DNA of 64,000 bases from Thiotrichales bacterium 19S3-11. GTDB taxonomy: Bacteria; Pseudomonadota; Gammaproteobacteria; Francisellales; Francisellaceae. The position numbers were made by a program, and so were the translations under genes. Location: NCBI GenBank assembly GCA_021713295.1, contig JAKJJU010000004.1:52152-116151 (forward strand), given 5' to 3'. Shown here piece after piece: positions 43,850-52,782 of this stretch. Below the pieces are notes generated by a model that searched no databases, was not told the origin of the DNA, and saw only the letters and a list, made by a program, of their open reading frames with translations. Numbering within the stretch: position 1 is the first letter of the stretch; the number at the start of each line of letters is the position of its first letter.

Positions 43850-46027
43850 ATGTGTTAACTCAAAACAATAATGAATATTGGGTCTGCGTTTAAAGTCTTC
43901 TGATAGGCATTGATTACTAATATCGTTGCAATGATAGGCTTGAGTTATTTGAATATCTAGTTTGAATTTACGATAGTTATTTGAAAAATATAAAATGCCA
44001 TCAGCTTTTAGGTGTTTCATAGCAAGCTTGATCAATACGCTATGATCTCGCTGTATATCAAGCGTATTTGTCATACGCTTTGAATTAGAAAACGTTGGGG
44101 GATCTAAAAAGATCACATCATATTTTTCTTTATTGGCCTCTAGCCACTTAAGACAGTCAGCTTGAATAAATTTATGCTTTTTAAGGTCAACTCTATTTAA
44201 TTGAAAGTTACGTTTACCCCAGTTTAAGTAGGTGTTGGATAAATCAACACTTGTTACTTCTTTGGCTCCATAAAGTGCAGCTAGTGTGCTAGCAGTACAG
44301 GTGTAGGAAAATAGGTTCAATAATTTTTTATTCTGGGCATTTTGGGCAACTTTTAAGCGCATTAATCGATGGTCTAAAAATATGCCAGTATCTAAGTAAT
44401 CACTTAAATTGACATAAAACTGAGCTTTATCTTCTTTAATAATGGAAAAAGTCTCTTTTTCATTAAGTTTTTGATATTGATTCGCACCTTTTTGCTTTTG
44501 GCGTATTTTAACAAATATAGCTTCATATGGGATATCTAGGGTGTGCTTAACGGCTGCAATTGCTTCATAAAAACGTCTTTGTGACTTTTCAGCATCAACG
44601 CCTTTACCTGCCTGGTACTCTTGAATATGGACTAACGCTTTATAGCAATCAATTGCGAATGCATATTCAGGTAAATCTTGATCATATAAGCGGTAAGCTT
44701 CTAACTGATTGCGTTTAGCCCAACGACTAAGATGTTTAATATTTTTTCTCAGACGATTCATAAACATAGCTAAGCTTTCAGATGGATTAGCAAAATGTGC
44801 TTCGGCTTTACGTTCAAGCTTTTCAAGCGCTGTTTCCGTTTTTAATATTGAATTTTCATTCACTGTAAAATTTAGAAGTTCTGATTCAAGCTTGCCGTTA
44901 AAGAGTTTATAGCGCTTGGTGGGTTTGAGTGCAATTTTTTTAATGCTTTGGGGGTTAGCAGTAAAGATACTAACATTCCAGTTATGAAATGATGCTCTTA
45001 AGCGCTCACCGAAGCATTGAATTAACTGGGTTAGTTTTTCATCTTCATTAGCCAATAACCTTTGACCATAAGGTGGATTAGTGACAATTAATCCATAAGT
45101 ATGTTGTAGTTGTTTGGCATCTAAAGCATCTAATGACTGTTGTTTAACGTGAATAACTTTTTCTAAGCCAGCACGATGTATATTATTTTTACAGATCCGA
45201 AGTTGCTCGAAGTTGATATCAAAGCCTTGAATTTCAGTATAAATTTTAGTTAGATTTTTTTTCTTTTTTTCTTTAGCTTGTGATAAAAGAGATTGCCAGA
45301 GCGCATTATCATGCCCAAGCCAGTGACTAAAACCATAGTAGTGGCGGTCAAGTCCTGGTGCAATTTCATAAGCCATCATGGCCGCTTCAATCAGTAGCGT
45401 GCCTGAGCCACACATTGGGTCAACTAAGCACGCATCATCCGATAGCACTTGCTTTGGCCAATTACTTCGTATTAATATTGCACAAGCTAATGTTTCTTTT
45501 AGTGGGGCGCTACCAGTATCGAGTCGATAGCCTCGTTTATGTAAGCTTTCTCCAGATAATGAAATACTCACGGTAAGTTTTTCTTTAGCAATATGTAGTT
45601 GAATCACTACATCAGGATTTTTAGTTTTTATACTCGGGCGAATGCCTTTAATTGAACGAATTTGATCAACAATTGCATCTTTAGCTTTTAAGGCAATAAA
45701 CTGTGTATTATTTATTGCTGGGTGCTTGCCTGAGACATCAATACGGAAGCTACCATCATAGGGAATATGTAATAGCCAATTTATTTGGTTAATATGCTGG
45801 TAAATGGCTTCAGGTGAATCAACTTCTAACTCGTCTTTAATGATCATAAGTAGTTGATGAGTTAAGCGAGACCAAAGACAAATACGATAAGCTACTTCAA
45901 GTGAACTATGAAATGAGACACCGAGAACGGTTTCTTTTGTATCACTTGCTCCTAAGTCACTCAACTCATTAAGTAGTAAGGATTCTATGCCTTTTGCTGT
46001 TGTTGCAAAGAATTTATATTCATTCAT
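43841..46027 (-). CDS. rlmL: 23S rRNA m2G2445/m7G2069 methyltransferase RlmL(K)
   Basis: This bifunctional enzyme methylates two guanines of 23S rRNA. The N-terminal THUMP region (residues 1-160) is followed by the RlmL domain with DPMCGSGTLLIEAAMMA and TNPPYGQRL, then a C-terminal RlmK-like domain with LFSYTCTASTLAALYGA and VIFLDPPTFSNSK. At about 728 residues it is slightly longer than E. coli RlmL (702) and has both halves intact. ATG at 46027 is preferred over a GTG four codons upstream. It is divergent from comEC. Confidence 0.95.
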   Translation of the reverse strand: MNEYKFFATTAKGIESLLLNELSDLGASDTKETVLGVSFHSSLEVAYRICLWSRLTHQLLMIIKDELEVDSPEAIYQHINQINWLLHIPYDGSFRIDVSGKHPAINNTQFIALKAKDAIVDQIRSIKGIRPSIKTKNPDVVIQLHIAKEKLTVSISLSGESLHKRGYRLDTGSAPLKETLACAILIRSNWPKQVLSDDACLVDPMCGSGTLLIEAAMMAYEIAPGLDRHYYGFSHWLGHDNALWQSLLSQAKEKKKKNLTKIYTEIQGFDINFEQLRICKNNIHRAGLEKVIHVKQQSLDALDAKQLQHTYGLIVTNPPYGQRLLANEDEKLTQLIQCFGERLRASFHNWNVSIFTANPQSIKKIALKPTKRYKLFNGKLESELLNFTVNENSILKTETALEKLERKAEAHFANPSESLAMFMNRLRKNIKHLSRWAKRNQLEAYRLYDQDLPEYAFAIDCYKALVHIQEYQAGKGVDAEKSQRRFYEAIAAVKHTLDIPYEAIFVKIRQKQKGANQYQKLNEKETFSIIKEDKAQFYVNLSDYLDTGIFLDHRLMRLKVAQNAQNKKLLNLFSYTCTASTLAALYGAKEVTSVDLSNTYLNWGKRNFQLNRVDLKKHKFIQADCLKWLEANKEKYDVIFLDPPTFSNSKRMTNTLDIQRDHSVLIKLAMKHLKADGILYFSNNYRKFKLDIQITQAYHCNDISNQCLSEDFKRRPNIHYCFELTHKG

Positions 46028-46193
46028 TATATTGATCACTTAAGTATGATTAGCTCATAAAAATTTTTCTTCATATTAACGTCTAAAGATCATGATCGCT
46101 AGTTATTTGTATTTTAAATTTAGATATAATTATGATGGTCTTTATTTTGCTATTAGATTGATAAATATAATAAATTATTTAAATGGATTTTAA

Positions 46194-48362
46194 ATGAAAA
46201 ATAAAAATTATATTGTATGGCTTATGTTGATATTTTTGTCATTATGTTTGTTACATGGTATTTATGTTGTTAGATGTGCCAGTCAATCATTAGCTAAACC
46301 TTTATTGGGTAACTATATAATGCTTCGGGGAGTGATTATTGATTTGCCAGTTAACACCAATAGATATCAGCAGTTTATACTTAAAAGTGAGATAGGAAAG
46401 TTACGTTTAAACTGGTATCAGAAAGGAGTAAAGACAAAACTTATACCTGGGCAAATATGGCAATTTAAGGTCAAACTAAAACAGCCACCTTTGATGAGAA
46501 ACTTTTATGGTTTTGATTATGGCAGTTATTTAAGGCGCTCAGGTATTGTTGCAACGGGTAATATTCTTAAGCATTCAGCTAAACTAATTGGTAATAACCT
46601 TTATCAAGCACCAATTGATTATTTACGCTACCATCTAAATTCCTACCTAAAAAAAAGACTGCCAAGTCAAACTTTTTTAGGTATATTTTCTGCACTTATT
46701 ATTGGTGATAAGCAAGCAATTAGTTTCAAGCAAAAGGAAGTCTTCAAAAAAACAGCAACTTCTCATTTAATTGCTATTTCAGGGCTTCACGTTGGTCTTG
46801 TTGCATTGTGGGCTTATTTGATTATACGCCTTATTTGGTCCTGCTCCTTTAAACTAACGCAACTATTGGTGGCTCAAAAAGCTGCTTGGATAGTTGCAGT
46901 GATGATTGCTATCTTATATAGTTTACTCGCTGGCTTTGCTATTCCTACGCAGCGTGCTGTAATAATGTTATTATTATTTGCTGCTAGCTATCTGTGGGAT
47001 TTATCAGTAAGTAAACGCTATATATTAATGACAGCTGCACTTGCTGTTATACTATATAATCCTTATTCAATTACCTCACCTGGATTTTGGTTGTCGTTTA
47101 CTGCCGTTGCTTTTTTATTATTTGTCTTTACAGGGCGACTAGGGGTAGGTGGCTTGCTCAAGAAAGTCCTATGGCCTCAGTGGATTGCGACGATTAGCCT
47201 AATCCCATTAACTATTTTCTATTTTGGAGGCTTTTCTGTTGTTGGCTTTGTTGCTAACTTAATCGCTGTACCTGTGATTAGTTTTATTATCGTGCCTGCT
47301 CTTTTAATATCACTTTTGACGTCACTATTAGCTGATACGATTGCCAGTTTTATTCTCTATGTAACAAATTATATTTTTTATGGATTATGGTGTTATCTTC
47401 ACTATTTAAGCCAGTTAAAAATTGCTTTTATACCTGTGATGGTGTATCCATCACTGCCACTTTTGGTTTTGGCATTATTAGGTGTTTTTATGATATTTTT
47501 GCCAAGAGGTTTTCCTAACCGTTATTTAGGCGGTATTTTTATATTGCCGTTATTGTTTTATCGACCCAGTTGGCCTGACTCGGTGGTTGCAAAGTTAACG
47601 CTTTTAGATGTTAATCACGGATTAGCTATTATTTTTCAGATGAAAAAATATGTATTAGTTTATGATACAGGGGGGGAGGTTTCATCTGGGCTAACAATGG
47701 CTGATATGGCAATCATTCCTTATTTGAATGCGTTTGGTATTGATCATATTAATCGATTAGTGATAAGCCATGGTGACTTAGATCATAGTGCAGGTGTCAA
47801 AAATTTACTGCAAAACTTTAAGATAGTAGATTTAGATGCCTCTTCTGATAAAAATATTCCAAAAGCATATTTACATCGATTTAAACGCTGTCAGGAAGGT
47901 CAAAGCTGGCAAGTTAAAACAGCACAGTTTAGCTATTTAAATCCAAGCGGTTTACGAACAAATGCCACTGAAAATAATTTATCTTGTGTGCTTAAGATTA
48001 CATTACCTCATTTGAGCGTTTTATTACCAGGAGATATTGAAAAAACAGCTGAAAAATATCTCGTTAATTACCATTATGGGCAGTTAAACTCAACGATACT
48101 TATTGCTCCTCATCATGGTAGCAAAACGTCTTCTGGTTTGTCTTTTTTGAAAGCTGTCAAACCTGAAGTTATTTTAATTAGTAATTCATTGACGAAATTA
48201 CGCTATTTCCCGCACCCATTAGTGATAAAAGCGTATCGTCAACTTAAAATGAATTATTTTGATACAGCACACTATGGTGCAATAGAAATTATCTTATATA
48301 AAGGGGGCAAAATATCAATTAATACAAGATTAAACACGAAAAACTCATCGTTGACTCGATAA
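46194..48362 (+). CDS. comEC: ComEC/Rec2 DNA-uptake channel
   Basis: The 722-residue inner-membrane protein has the ComEC architecture: an OB-like N-terminal region, the Competence domain with HLIAISGLHVGLVALWAYLI and the multi-helix core (residues 190-470), and a C-terminal metallo-beta-lactamase-like domain with VISHGDLDHSAGVKNLL (metal-binding SHGDxDH) and APHHGSKTSSGLSFL. It would carry single-stranded DNA across the inner membrane in natural competence. It is complete. It begins after an AT-rich leader and is the first gene of a co-directional run continuing through hpf, though with a 146-bp gap before hpf. Confidence 0.95.
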   Translation: MKNKNYIVWLMLIFLSLCLLHGIYVVRCASQSLAKPLLGNYIMLRGVIIDLPVNTNRYQQFILKSEIGKLRLNWYQKGVKTKLIPGQIWQFKVKLKQPPLMRNFYGFDYGSYLRRSGIVATGNILKHSAKLIGNNLYQAPIDYLRYHLNSYLKKRLPSQTFLGIFSALIIGDKQAISFKQKEVFKKTATSHLIAISGLHVGLVALWAYLIIRLIWSCSFKLTQLLVAQKAAWIVAVMIAILYSLLAGFAIPTQRAVIMLLLFAASYLWDLSVSKRYILMTAALAVILYNPYSITSPGFWLSFTAVAFLLFVFTGRLGVGGLLKKVLWPQWIATISLIPLTIFYFGGFSVVGFVANLIAVPVISFIIVPALLISLLTSLLADTIASFILYVTNYIFYGLWCYLHYLSQLKIAFIPVMVYPSLPLLVLALLGVFMIFLPRGFPNRYLGGIFILPLLFYRPSWPDSVVAKLTLLDVNHGLAIIFQMKKYVLVYDTGGEVSSGLTMADMAIIPYLNAFGIDHINRLVISHGDLDHSAGVKNLLQNFKIVDLDASSDKNIPKAYLHRFKRCQEGQSWQVKTAQFSYLNPSGLRTNATENNLSCVLKITLPHLSVLLPGDIEKTAEKYLVNYHYGQLNSTILIAPHHGSKTSSGLSFLKAVKPEVILISNSLTKLRYFPHPLVIKAYRQLKMNYFDTAHYGAIEIILYKGGKISINTRLNTKNSSLTR

Positions 48363-48408
48363 TTGTTTCAATAAGCGGTAAGATTATAGATAAGGTAGCA
48401 CAGAGATG

Positions 48409-48422
48409 TTATCTTAAGATAA
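48409..48422. promoter_or_regulatory. 14-bp palindrome upstream of hpf
   Basis: TTATCTTAAGATAA is perfectly self-complementary and is followed by a second dyad, AAACTA/TAGTTT. It sits about 90 bases upstream of the hpf start, where an operator for the PTS operon would be. No known regulator site is recognised. Confidence 0.3.
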
Positions 48423-48508
48423 ACTAAAGTTGTAGTTTGATGATAACATTAAGCATTGAAAGTTAGACTACAGAAATAAAAAATTATGTATGACGGAGGT
48501 TATGACAT

Positions 48509-48871
48509 ATGCAAATCCAAATTACAGGGCGTCACTTAGCAGTCACTGAAGCCATGAAAAGTTATGTTGAAGAAAAAATGGGCAAATTAGTAAAACATTT
48601 TGATCATATTATTAGTGCGCATGTGATTATGTCAGTTGAAAGAGAAAATCACCTAGTAGAAGCAAAAATTGAAGTGCCAGGGAAAGATATTATCGCACAT
48701 GCAGATGGTGGAAACATGTATGAAGCAATTGACTTGTTAGAAGAAAAGCTAGACCGTCAAGTTAGAAAAAGAAAAAATTTGATGAAAAATCATCATGTAA
48801 CGAAAAAAGATAAGTTCGAGTCATTTGAGTCTGCTACGCATGAATCTTTCGAAGAAGAGGAAGAGCAATAG
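48509..48871 (+). CDS. hpf: Ribosome hibernation promoting factor
   Basis: The 120-residue protein begins MQIQITGRHLAVTEAMKSYVEEKMGKLVKHFD and contains the HPF/YfiA core with HADGGNMYEAIDLLEEKLDRQVRKRK. It binds ribosomes in stationary phase. It is slightly longer than E. coli HPF (95) because of an acidic C-terminal tail (ESATHESFEEEEEQ). It has GGAGG upstream and heads the ptsN-hprK-rapZ cluster, with ptsN nine bases downstream. rpoN, which precedes hpf in many proteobacteria, is not here. Confidence 0.95.
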   Translation: MQIQITGRHLAVTEAMKSYVEEKMGKLVKHFDHIISAHVIMSVERENHLVEAKIEVPGKDIIAHADGGNMYEAIDLLEEKLDRQVRKRKNLMKNHHVTKKDKFESFESATHESFEEEEEQ

Positions 48872-48880
48872 AGATAAGGA

Positions 48881-49336
48881 ATGTCTACATTATCAAATTT
48901 TATTATTCCTGAGCGTGTTGTTAAAGGCGCGTTAATTAATAGCAGAAAGCGAGTTTTTGAAGTATTAGGCCATTTATTGGATATACCAGAAGAAACCGGT
49001 AGTGATAAAATATATCAGAAATTGTTAGGTCGTGAACGTTTAGGATCGACGGCTGTTGGGTATGGTGTGGCATTACCACATGCCAGAGTTGAGGGTGTTT
49101 CATTGACTAAAATGGCAGTTATTGTTTTAGATAAGCCAATTGCTTATGACGCACCTGATGGCGATGCCATTGATATTTTTATAGGTGTAATATTTCCTGA
49201 AGATGTTAAAGATGTTCACCTAGATTTTATGGCGCATTTAACAGGATTATTACGTTCAGAATCGTTTCGTAAAAAAATAAGACAAGCTGACTCAAATGAA
49301 GTGCTTTATGAAACGTTGACAGCGACGGAAGTATAG
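48881..49336 (+). CDS. ptsN: Nitrogen-regulatory PTS EIIA
   Basis: PtsN (EIIA-Ntr) is a phosphorelay output protein affecting potassium transport, stress and nitrogen/carbon balance. The 151-residue protein has the conserved GSTAVGYGVALPHARVEG, where His67 is the phosphorylation site. PTS_EIIA_2 features, including YDAPDGDAIDIFIGV and the C-terminal LLRSESFRKKIRQA segment, follow. It lies between hpf and the short hprK. Confidence 0.95.
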   Translation: MSTLSNFIIPERVVKGALINSRKRVFEVLGHLLDIPEETGSDKIYQKLLGRERLGSTAVGYGVALPHARVEGVSLTKMAVIVLDKPIAYDAPDGDAIDIFIGVIFPEDVKDVHLDFMAHLTGLLRSESFRKKIRQADSNEVLYETLTATEV

Positions 49337-49342
49337 TTATCT

Positions 49343-49792
49343 ATGGATATAGAAGATTATTCAACCCATGGTGTTTTTGTTGTAGTAAACCATCAAGGTA
49401 TTCTACTTCAAGGTAAACCTGGGGTTGGTAAAAGTGATTTGGCGCTCAATTTACTAGATAAAGGCCATGCATTAGTCGTTGATGATTTGGTTTTATTCAG
49501 GCGTGATGGTGATTGCTTGATAGGCTATGGTAATACGGACAGTTATGGCAAAATTCATATACGTAATTTAGGGATGTTAAATCTAGCAAATAAGTATACA
49601 ATTATTGAAGAGTATCAGTTAGATAAGATTATTTGGTTATCAGATGAAAAAACGGTTGATTCAGCACTACCAACACTTGAGTGTGCCTCTGTTTTAGGGC
49701 AGAATATTCCGTTATTTCGATTAACAATTGGAACTAATCGCCCTTTGGTTGTGTTAGTTGAGAGTATTGCTGATATTAAGTGTCAAATATGA
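49343..49792 (+). CDS. hprK: Short HPr kinase/phosphorylase
   Basis: The 149-residue protein is the C-terminal catalytic domain of HprK alone: the P-loop GKPGVGKSDLALNLLDKGHALVVDD (Walker A residues 24-32 and Asp47-Asp48) and the HprK signature IHIRNLGMLN at 71-80. The N-terminal domain of about 130 residues present in Gram-positive and many proteobacterial HprK is absent, as in alphaproteobacteria. It would phosphorylate HPr on the conserved serine, linking metabolism to this regulatory PTS. It starts six bases after ptsN, and its stop lies seven bases before rapZ. Confidence 0.88.
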   Translation: MDIEDYSTHGVFVVVNHQGILLQGKPGVGKSDLALNLLDKGHALVVDDLVLFRRDGDCLIGYGNTDSYGKIHIRNLGMLNLANKYTIIEEYQLDKIIWLSDEKTVDSALPTLECASVLGQNIPLFRLTIGTNRPLVVLVESIADIKCQI

Positions 49793-49799
49793 GGTATTG

Positions 49800-50663
49800 A
49801 TGAATAAACTAATTGTGCTTACAGGGCGCTCGGGTTCAGGAAAATCAACTGTTTTGCATTTATTAGAGGACTATGGTTACTTCTATATTGATAACTTACC
49901 GGCAACTCTATTAGAAAAAACAATACTCCAATTAGAGATCGAATATCCGTTACGTGATATTGTCATAGCCTTAGACTCAGGAAGTTTAAATAAAATAGAG
50001 TATTTAGATCAGGTATTAGATCAGATTGAGCAATCGATTAAAACACATGTGCTTGCACTGTGGTATCTTGATGCCTCTGACGAACAACTCATTACGCGTT
50101 ATAATGAAACAAGAAGAAAGCACCCATTGTCACATGGTGTGGAGCTACCATTATCTAAAGCTTTGGAAGAGGAAAAGCAAATATTAGCACCGATTGCTAA
50201 TCGGGCAAAAAAAGATATTAATACCACTGAGCTTTCAATACACCAATTGAAGCAACTAATTAAACAGGCAGCTGGTATTATCTATGATAGTATTCAAATT
50301 AATTTGTTTTCATTTGGATTTAAATATGGCATGCCAAGAAAAATGGACTTTTTATTTGATGTTAGATCATTGCCTAATCCTTATTGGGATCAACAGTTAA
50401 GGTTATTAAGTGGTCTTGATGAAAAGGTCATACAATTTTTCGCAAAATTTAAACAAGTCGAGCTTTTGGCAAATGATATTGCTCAGTTTTTAAATCGTTG
50501 GATACCTGAATTTATCAACAAAGACCGAAGTTACTTAGATATTGCCATTGGTTGTACAGGAGGCCACCATCGGTCAGTATATATTGTTGAAAGTATTGCT
50601 AATAAGTTAGCTTTAAGTGATATTAGCATTTCAAGATTTCATAGAGAGTCAGATAAATGGTAG
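49800..50663 (+). CDS. rapZ: RNase adapter RapZ
   Basis: RapZ binds GlcN-6-P and sRNAs and directs RNase E in E. coli, controlling GlmS level. The protein is 287 residues: Walker A in LTGRSGSGKSTVLHLLEDYGYFYIDNLP (residues 7-34) and a C-terminal domain with RSLPNPYWDQQLR, IAIGCTGGHHRSVYIVE. The frame extends upstream to 49758, but the ATG at 49800 has GAGG five bases before it and the correct family N-terminus, so it is the start. The EIIA-Man gene overlaps its end by seven bases. glmS is in the same window, 12 kb away. Confidence 0.95.
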   Translation: MNKLIVLTGRSGSGKSTVLHLLEDYGYFYIDNLPATLLEKTILQLEIEYPLRDIVIALDSGSLNKIEYLDQVLDQIEQSIKTHVLALWYLDASDEQLITRYNETRRKHPLSHGVELPLSKALEEEKQILAPIANRAKKDINTTELSIHQLKQLIKQAAGIIYDSIQINLFSFGFKYGMPRKMDFLFDVRSLPNPYWDQQLRLLSGLDEKVIQFFAKFKQVELLANDIAQFLNRWIPEFINKDRSYLDIAIGCTGGHHRSVYIVESIANKLALSDISISRFHRESDKW

Positions 50664-51043
50664 AAGTTCTATTAATTACGCATGGAAAAATAGCTGAGAG
50701 CATGCAGCAAGTTGCAGAAGGTATTATGCCTGATAAAGCTAAATCTATTCATATTATTCCTTGGCGTTTAAGTGAAGGTCTAAAGAATGCTCCTGAGAAC
50801 TTAGAGACTGTTATTGAGAAGATTGATCAAGGTGATGGTGTATTAGTGCTAACAGATATATGCGGTGCGACTCCTTATAATGTTGTTAAGCATTTAACTC
50901 AAACTACTTTCAATGAAGTGCGTGTTGTTTGTGGTTTAAACTTGCCGATGTTGCTAAGAGTATTAAACTATATAGAAGAACCATTAGATGAGTTAGCTGA
51001 AATTGCTTCTGATGGAGGGCATCGTGGAATTATTGTCGAATAA
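50657..51043 (+). CDS. Mannose-type PTS EIIA domain protein
   Basis: The 128-residue protein starts MVEVLLITHGKIAESM; His9 is the phospho-acceptor of EIIA-Man/AgaF. VLVLTDICGATPYNVV and the following segments fit the family. No EIIB, EIIC or EIID is nearby, so it is probably a regulatory end point of the relay, not a sugar transporter part. It overlaps rapZ and is followed by the HPr gene six bases on; all are in one operon. Confidence 0.93.
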   Translation: MVEVLLITHGKIAESMQQVAEGIMPDKAKSIHIIPWRLSEGLKNAPENLETVIEKIDQGDGVLVLTDICGATPYNVVKHLTQTTFNEVRVVCGLNLPMLLRVLNYIEEPLDELAEIASDGGHRGIIVE

Positions 51044-51052
51044 GGGCAAATG

Positions 51053-51334
51053 ATGAATGAATATAAAAAGACAGTAGCAATTAAAAATAAACTTGGGCTG
51101 CATGCAAGAGCAGCATCAAAGCTTGTTTCTTTAGCTAGCCGTTATGAAAGTGAATCAAAGTTATTAGTCTTACCATCGCAAATAGGTGCTAATTGTAAGA
51201 GTATTATGGGGTTAATGATGCTTGCGGCTTCTTGTGGTACGGATGTTGTGATTACTGCAAATGGTAAGGATGCGCAAGATGCAGTAGATGCTATAGTGCA
51301 GCTAATTGATCAGCGATTTGGCGAGGCTGAATAG
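51053..51334 (+). CDS. HPr/NPr phosphocarrier protein
   Basis: The 93-residue HPr-family protein has NKLGLHARAASKLVSLAS, with the active histidine His17, and NCKSIMGLMMLAASCGTDV, whose serine (near residue 47) is the site for HprK-type phosphorylation. It accepts phosphate from enzyme I, which is not in the window. Two ATG codons adjoin; 51053 gives a better distance to the AAGGG site. It is the last gene of the hpf-to-HPr operon. Confidence 0.93.
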   Translation: MNEYKKTVAIKNKLGLHARAASKLVSLASRYESESKLLVLPSQIGANCKSIMGLMMLAASCGTDVVITANGKDAQDAVDAIVQLIDQRFGEAE

Positions 51335-51369
51335 GCATAAAATAAAAAAAAATGAACTTTTTTCTTTTC

Positions 51370-51401
51370 TTAAGATTTCTTTAAGATTTCTCTTATACAA
51401 T
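51370..51401 (+). promoter_or_regulatory. PmrA/BasR-type box with adjacent -10
   Basis: TTAAGATTTCTTTAAGATT at 51370-51388 consists of two TTAAGATT half-sites on an 11-base period, exactly fitting the TTAA-NN-TT-NNN-TTAA-NN-TT pattern of PmrA/BasR-type response-regulator boxes. TACAAT at 51396-51401 follows seven bases later, as in a promoter where the regulator replaces the -35 contact. It drives the small HTH gene at 51443. The match is by eye. Confidence 0.6.
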
Positions 51402-51442
51402 CTGTTGGTAAGTTAAGAGCTAACTATAAGAGGGTTAAGCAG

Positions 51443-51742
51443 ATGGCTAATCAATATTGTGGCAGTTTTGAACATGTAATTCAAAGTAAATTTCATTGCT
51501 CTGCAGAAGACGCATTAAAGCAATGTGTTGATGAAGGGCTAACGTATGCAGAAGCAGAAGAAAAACTTGGCTTTAAGCATGGTACTATTCGTAAGTGGGC
51601 TAAGCGATTTGACTTAAAACTTCAATCGGGTGAGCCAACTGAAGAAACCTATCATGAAAATTTTGAGAAGTTTTTTCATCAAAGTAGTATGAATCGTTAT
51701 AATTGTCTTTCTCGCCAATGGTTAAGACTAGGGGCAGCGTAA
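51443..51742 (+). CDS. Small HTH-like protein of unknown function
   Basis: The 99-residue protein contains a helix-turn-helix-like segment, DALKQCVDEGLTYAEAEEKL followed by GFKHGTIRKWAKRFDLKL, in residues 24-60. The C-terminal part has aromatic and basic residues and ends LSRQWLRLGAA. I do not recognise the family. A DNA-binding role is the natural inference. It has AAGAGGG upstream of the ATG and its own promoter with a PmrA-like box. It is followed by a 143-bp gap with a weak GAAAG/CTTTC hairpin. Confidence 0.65.
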   Translation: MANQYCGSFEHVIQSKFHCSAEDALKQCVDEGLTYAEAEEKLGFKHGTIRKWAKRFDLKLQSGEPTEETYHENFEKFFHQSSMNRYNCLSRQWLRLGAA

Positions 51743-51885
51743 TAAAACTCGATAGGGTTGTTGCAAAGGAAAGAGTACCTTTCTTATGAACTAATGGGGT
51801 TGTTGACGCTTCTTATTGCTTAGTATTGGCATTAAGTAGATTTGGGTTAAATGAGGTGTTGCTTGTGTTGTTAAAAAGCCTCATT

Positions 51886-52782
51886 TTACTCGAATAGTAA
51901 GCGAGACCAATGTAATTTTTGTCTAAGCGTCTGATAATAACTATAGTCAGTCGGATGTAAAATAGTTAGTTCAGTTTTATCTTTACTAATTTTAATTTGG
52001 TCGCCTGCACTAAGGTCTGAGTGACAATGTCCATCAAAACTTACTAACGGTTGTGGATTGTTATAATCTGCAATTGTAATTTCAATGGCACATTCTGCCG
52101 AGACAACAATTGGTCTTGATGTTAATGAATGGGCAAACATAGGTACTAACTCAATAACATTCAAAGATGGATATAAGATAGAGCCACCTGCTGATAATGC
52201 ATGAGCAGTAGAGCCTGTGGGTGTTGCAATGATGATACCATCAGAACGTTGTGAAAATGCATATTGATTATCAATACTTACCCAGAATTCAAACAAGCGA
52301 CTACTGTGGCCACTGGAGAGTACGATATCATTAACAGCAGTCATTGTGCCTGTTTTAATTTTATTCTTAACAACTTCAGTTTTAAGAATAAAACGTTTTT
52401 CACTTGTGTAGTGACCATTTAACAATGCATTCAGACGGGTTTTAATTTCATCAGGATTAATATCGGCTAAGAAGCCTAATTTACCTCGATTAATCCCAGT
52501 AATCGGAATATGGTTGTTGGATAATTTTGCTAATTTTCTTGCAGCATTGAGGAAGTTACCATCACCACCTACGACAATGGCAAGTTCTGCGGTCTGCGCA
52601 ATTTCATCAAATGAACATCCGTGAATGCTTTGATGTCCAGGAAAACTATCTGCGGTTTCTTTTTCTACTAAAATAGTTAGATCTAAGTGCGTTAGATAGT
52701 CATAAACATCAGAAACAGTCTGTTCAACGAGTGGGTTATGGTGTGTGCCAATAATCGCAATGGTATTAAATTTAATGCTCAA
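51886..52782 (-). CDS. nadK: NAD kinase
   Basis: NadK phosphorylates NAD to NADP. The 298-residue protein shows VVGGDGNFLNAARKL (GGDG motif), GINRGKLGFLADINP and SDGIIIATPTGSTAHALSAGGSILYP, the three family landmarks. It is complete and of usual length. It is convergent with the HTH gene and divergent from the small gene at 53165. Confidence 0.96.
   Translation of the reverse strand: MSIKFNTIAIIGTHHNPLVEQTVSDVYDYLTHLDLTILVEKETADSFPGHQSIHGCSFDEIAQTAELAIVVGGDGNFLNAARKLAKLSNNHIPITGINRGKLGFLADINPDEIKTRLNALLNGHYTSEKRFILKTEVVKNKIKTGTMTAVNDIVLSSGHSSRLFEFWVSIDNQYAFSQRSDGIIIATPTGSTAHALSAGGSILYPSLNVIELVPMFAHSLTSRPIVVSAECAIEITIADYNNPQPLVSFDGHCHSDLSAGDQIKISKDKTELTILHPTDYSYYQTLRQKLHWSRLLFE

Noticed and set aside
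44709..45576. Plus-strand ORFs inside rlmL
   Set aside because: They are shadows of a well-supported, longer gene with clear motifs on the other strand.
49758..49799. Upstream extension of rapZ
   Set aside because: The added residues overlap hprK, have no family match, and the ATG at 49800 has a good ribosome-binding site.
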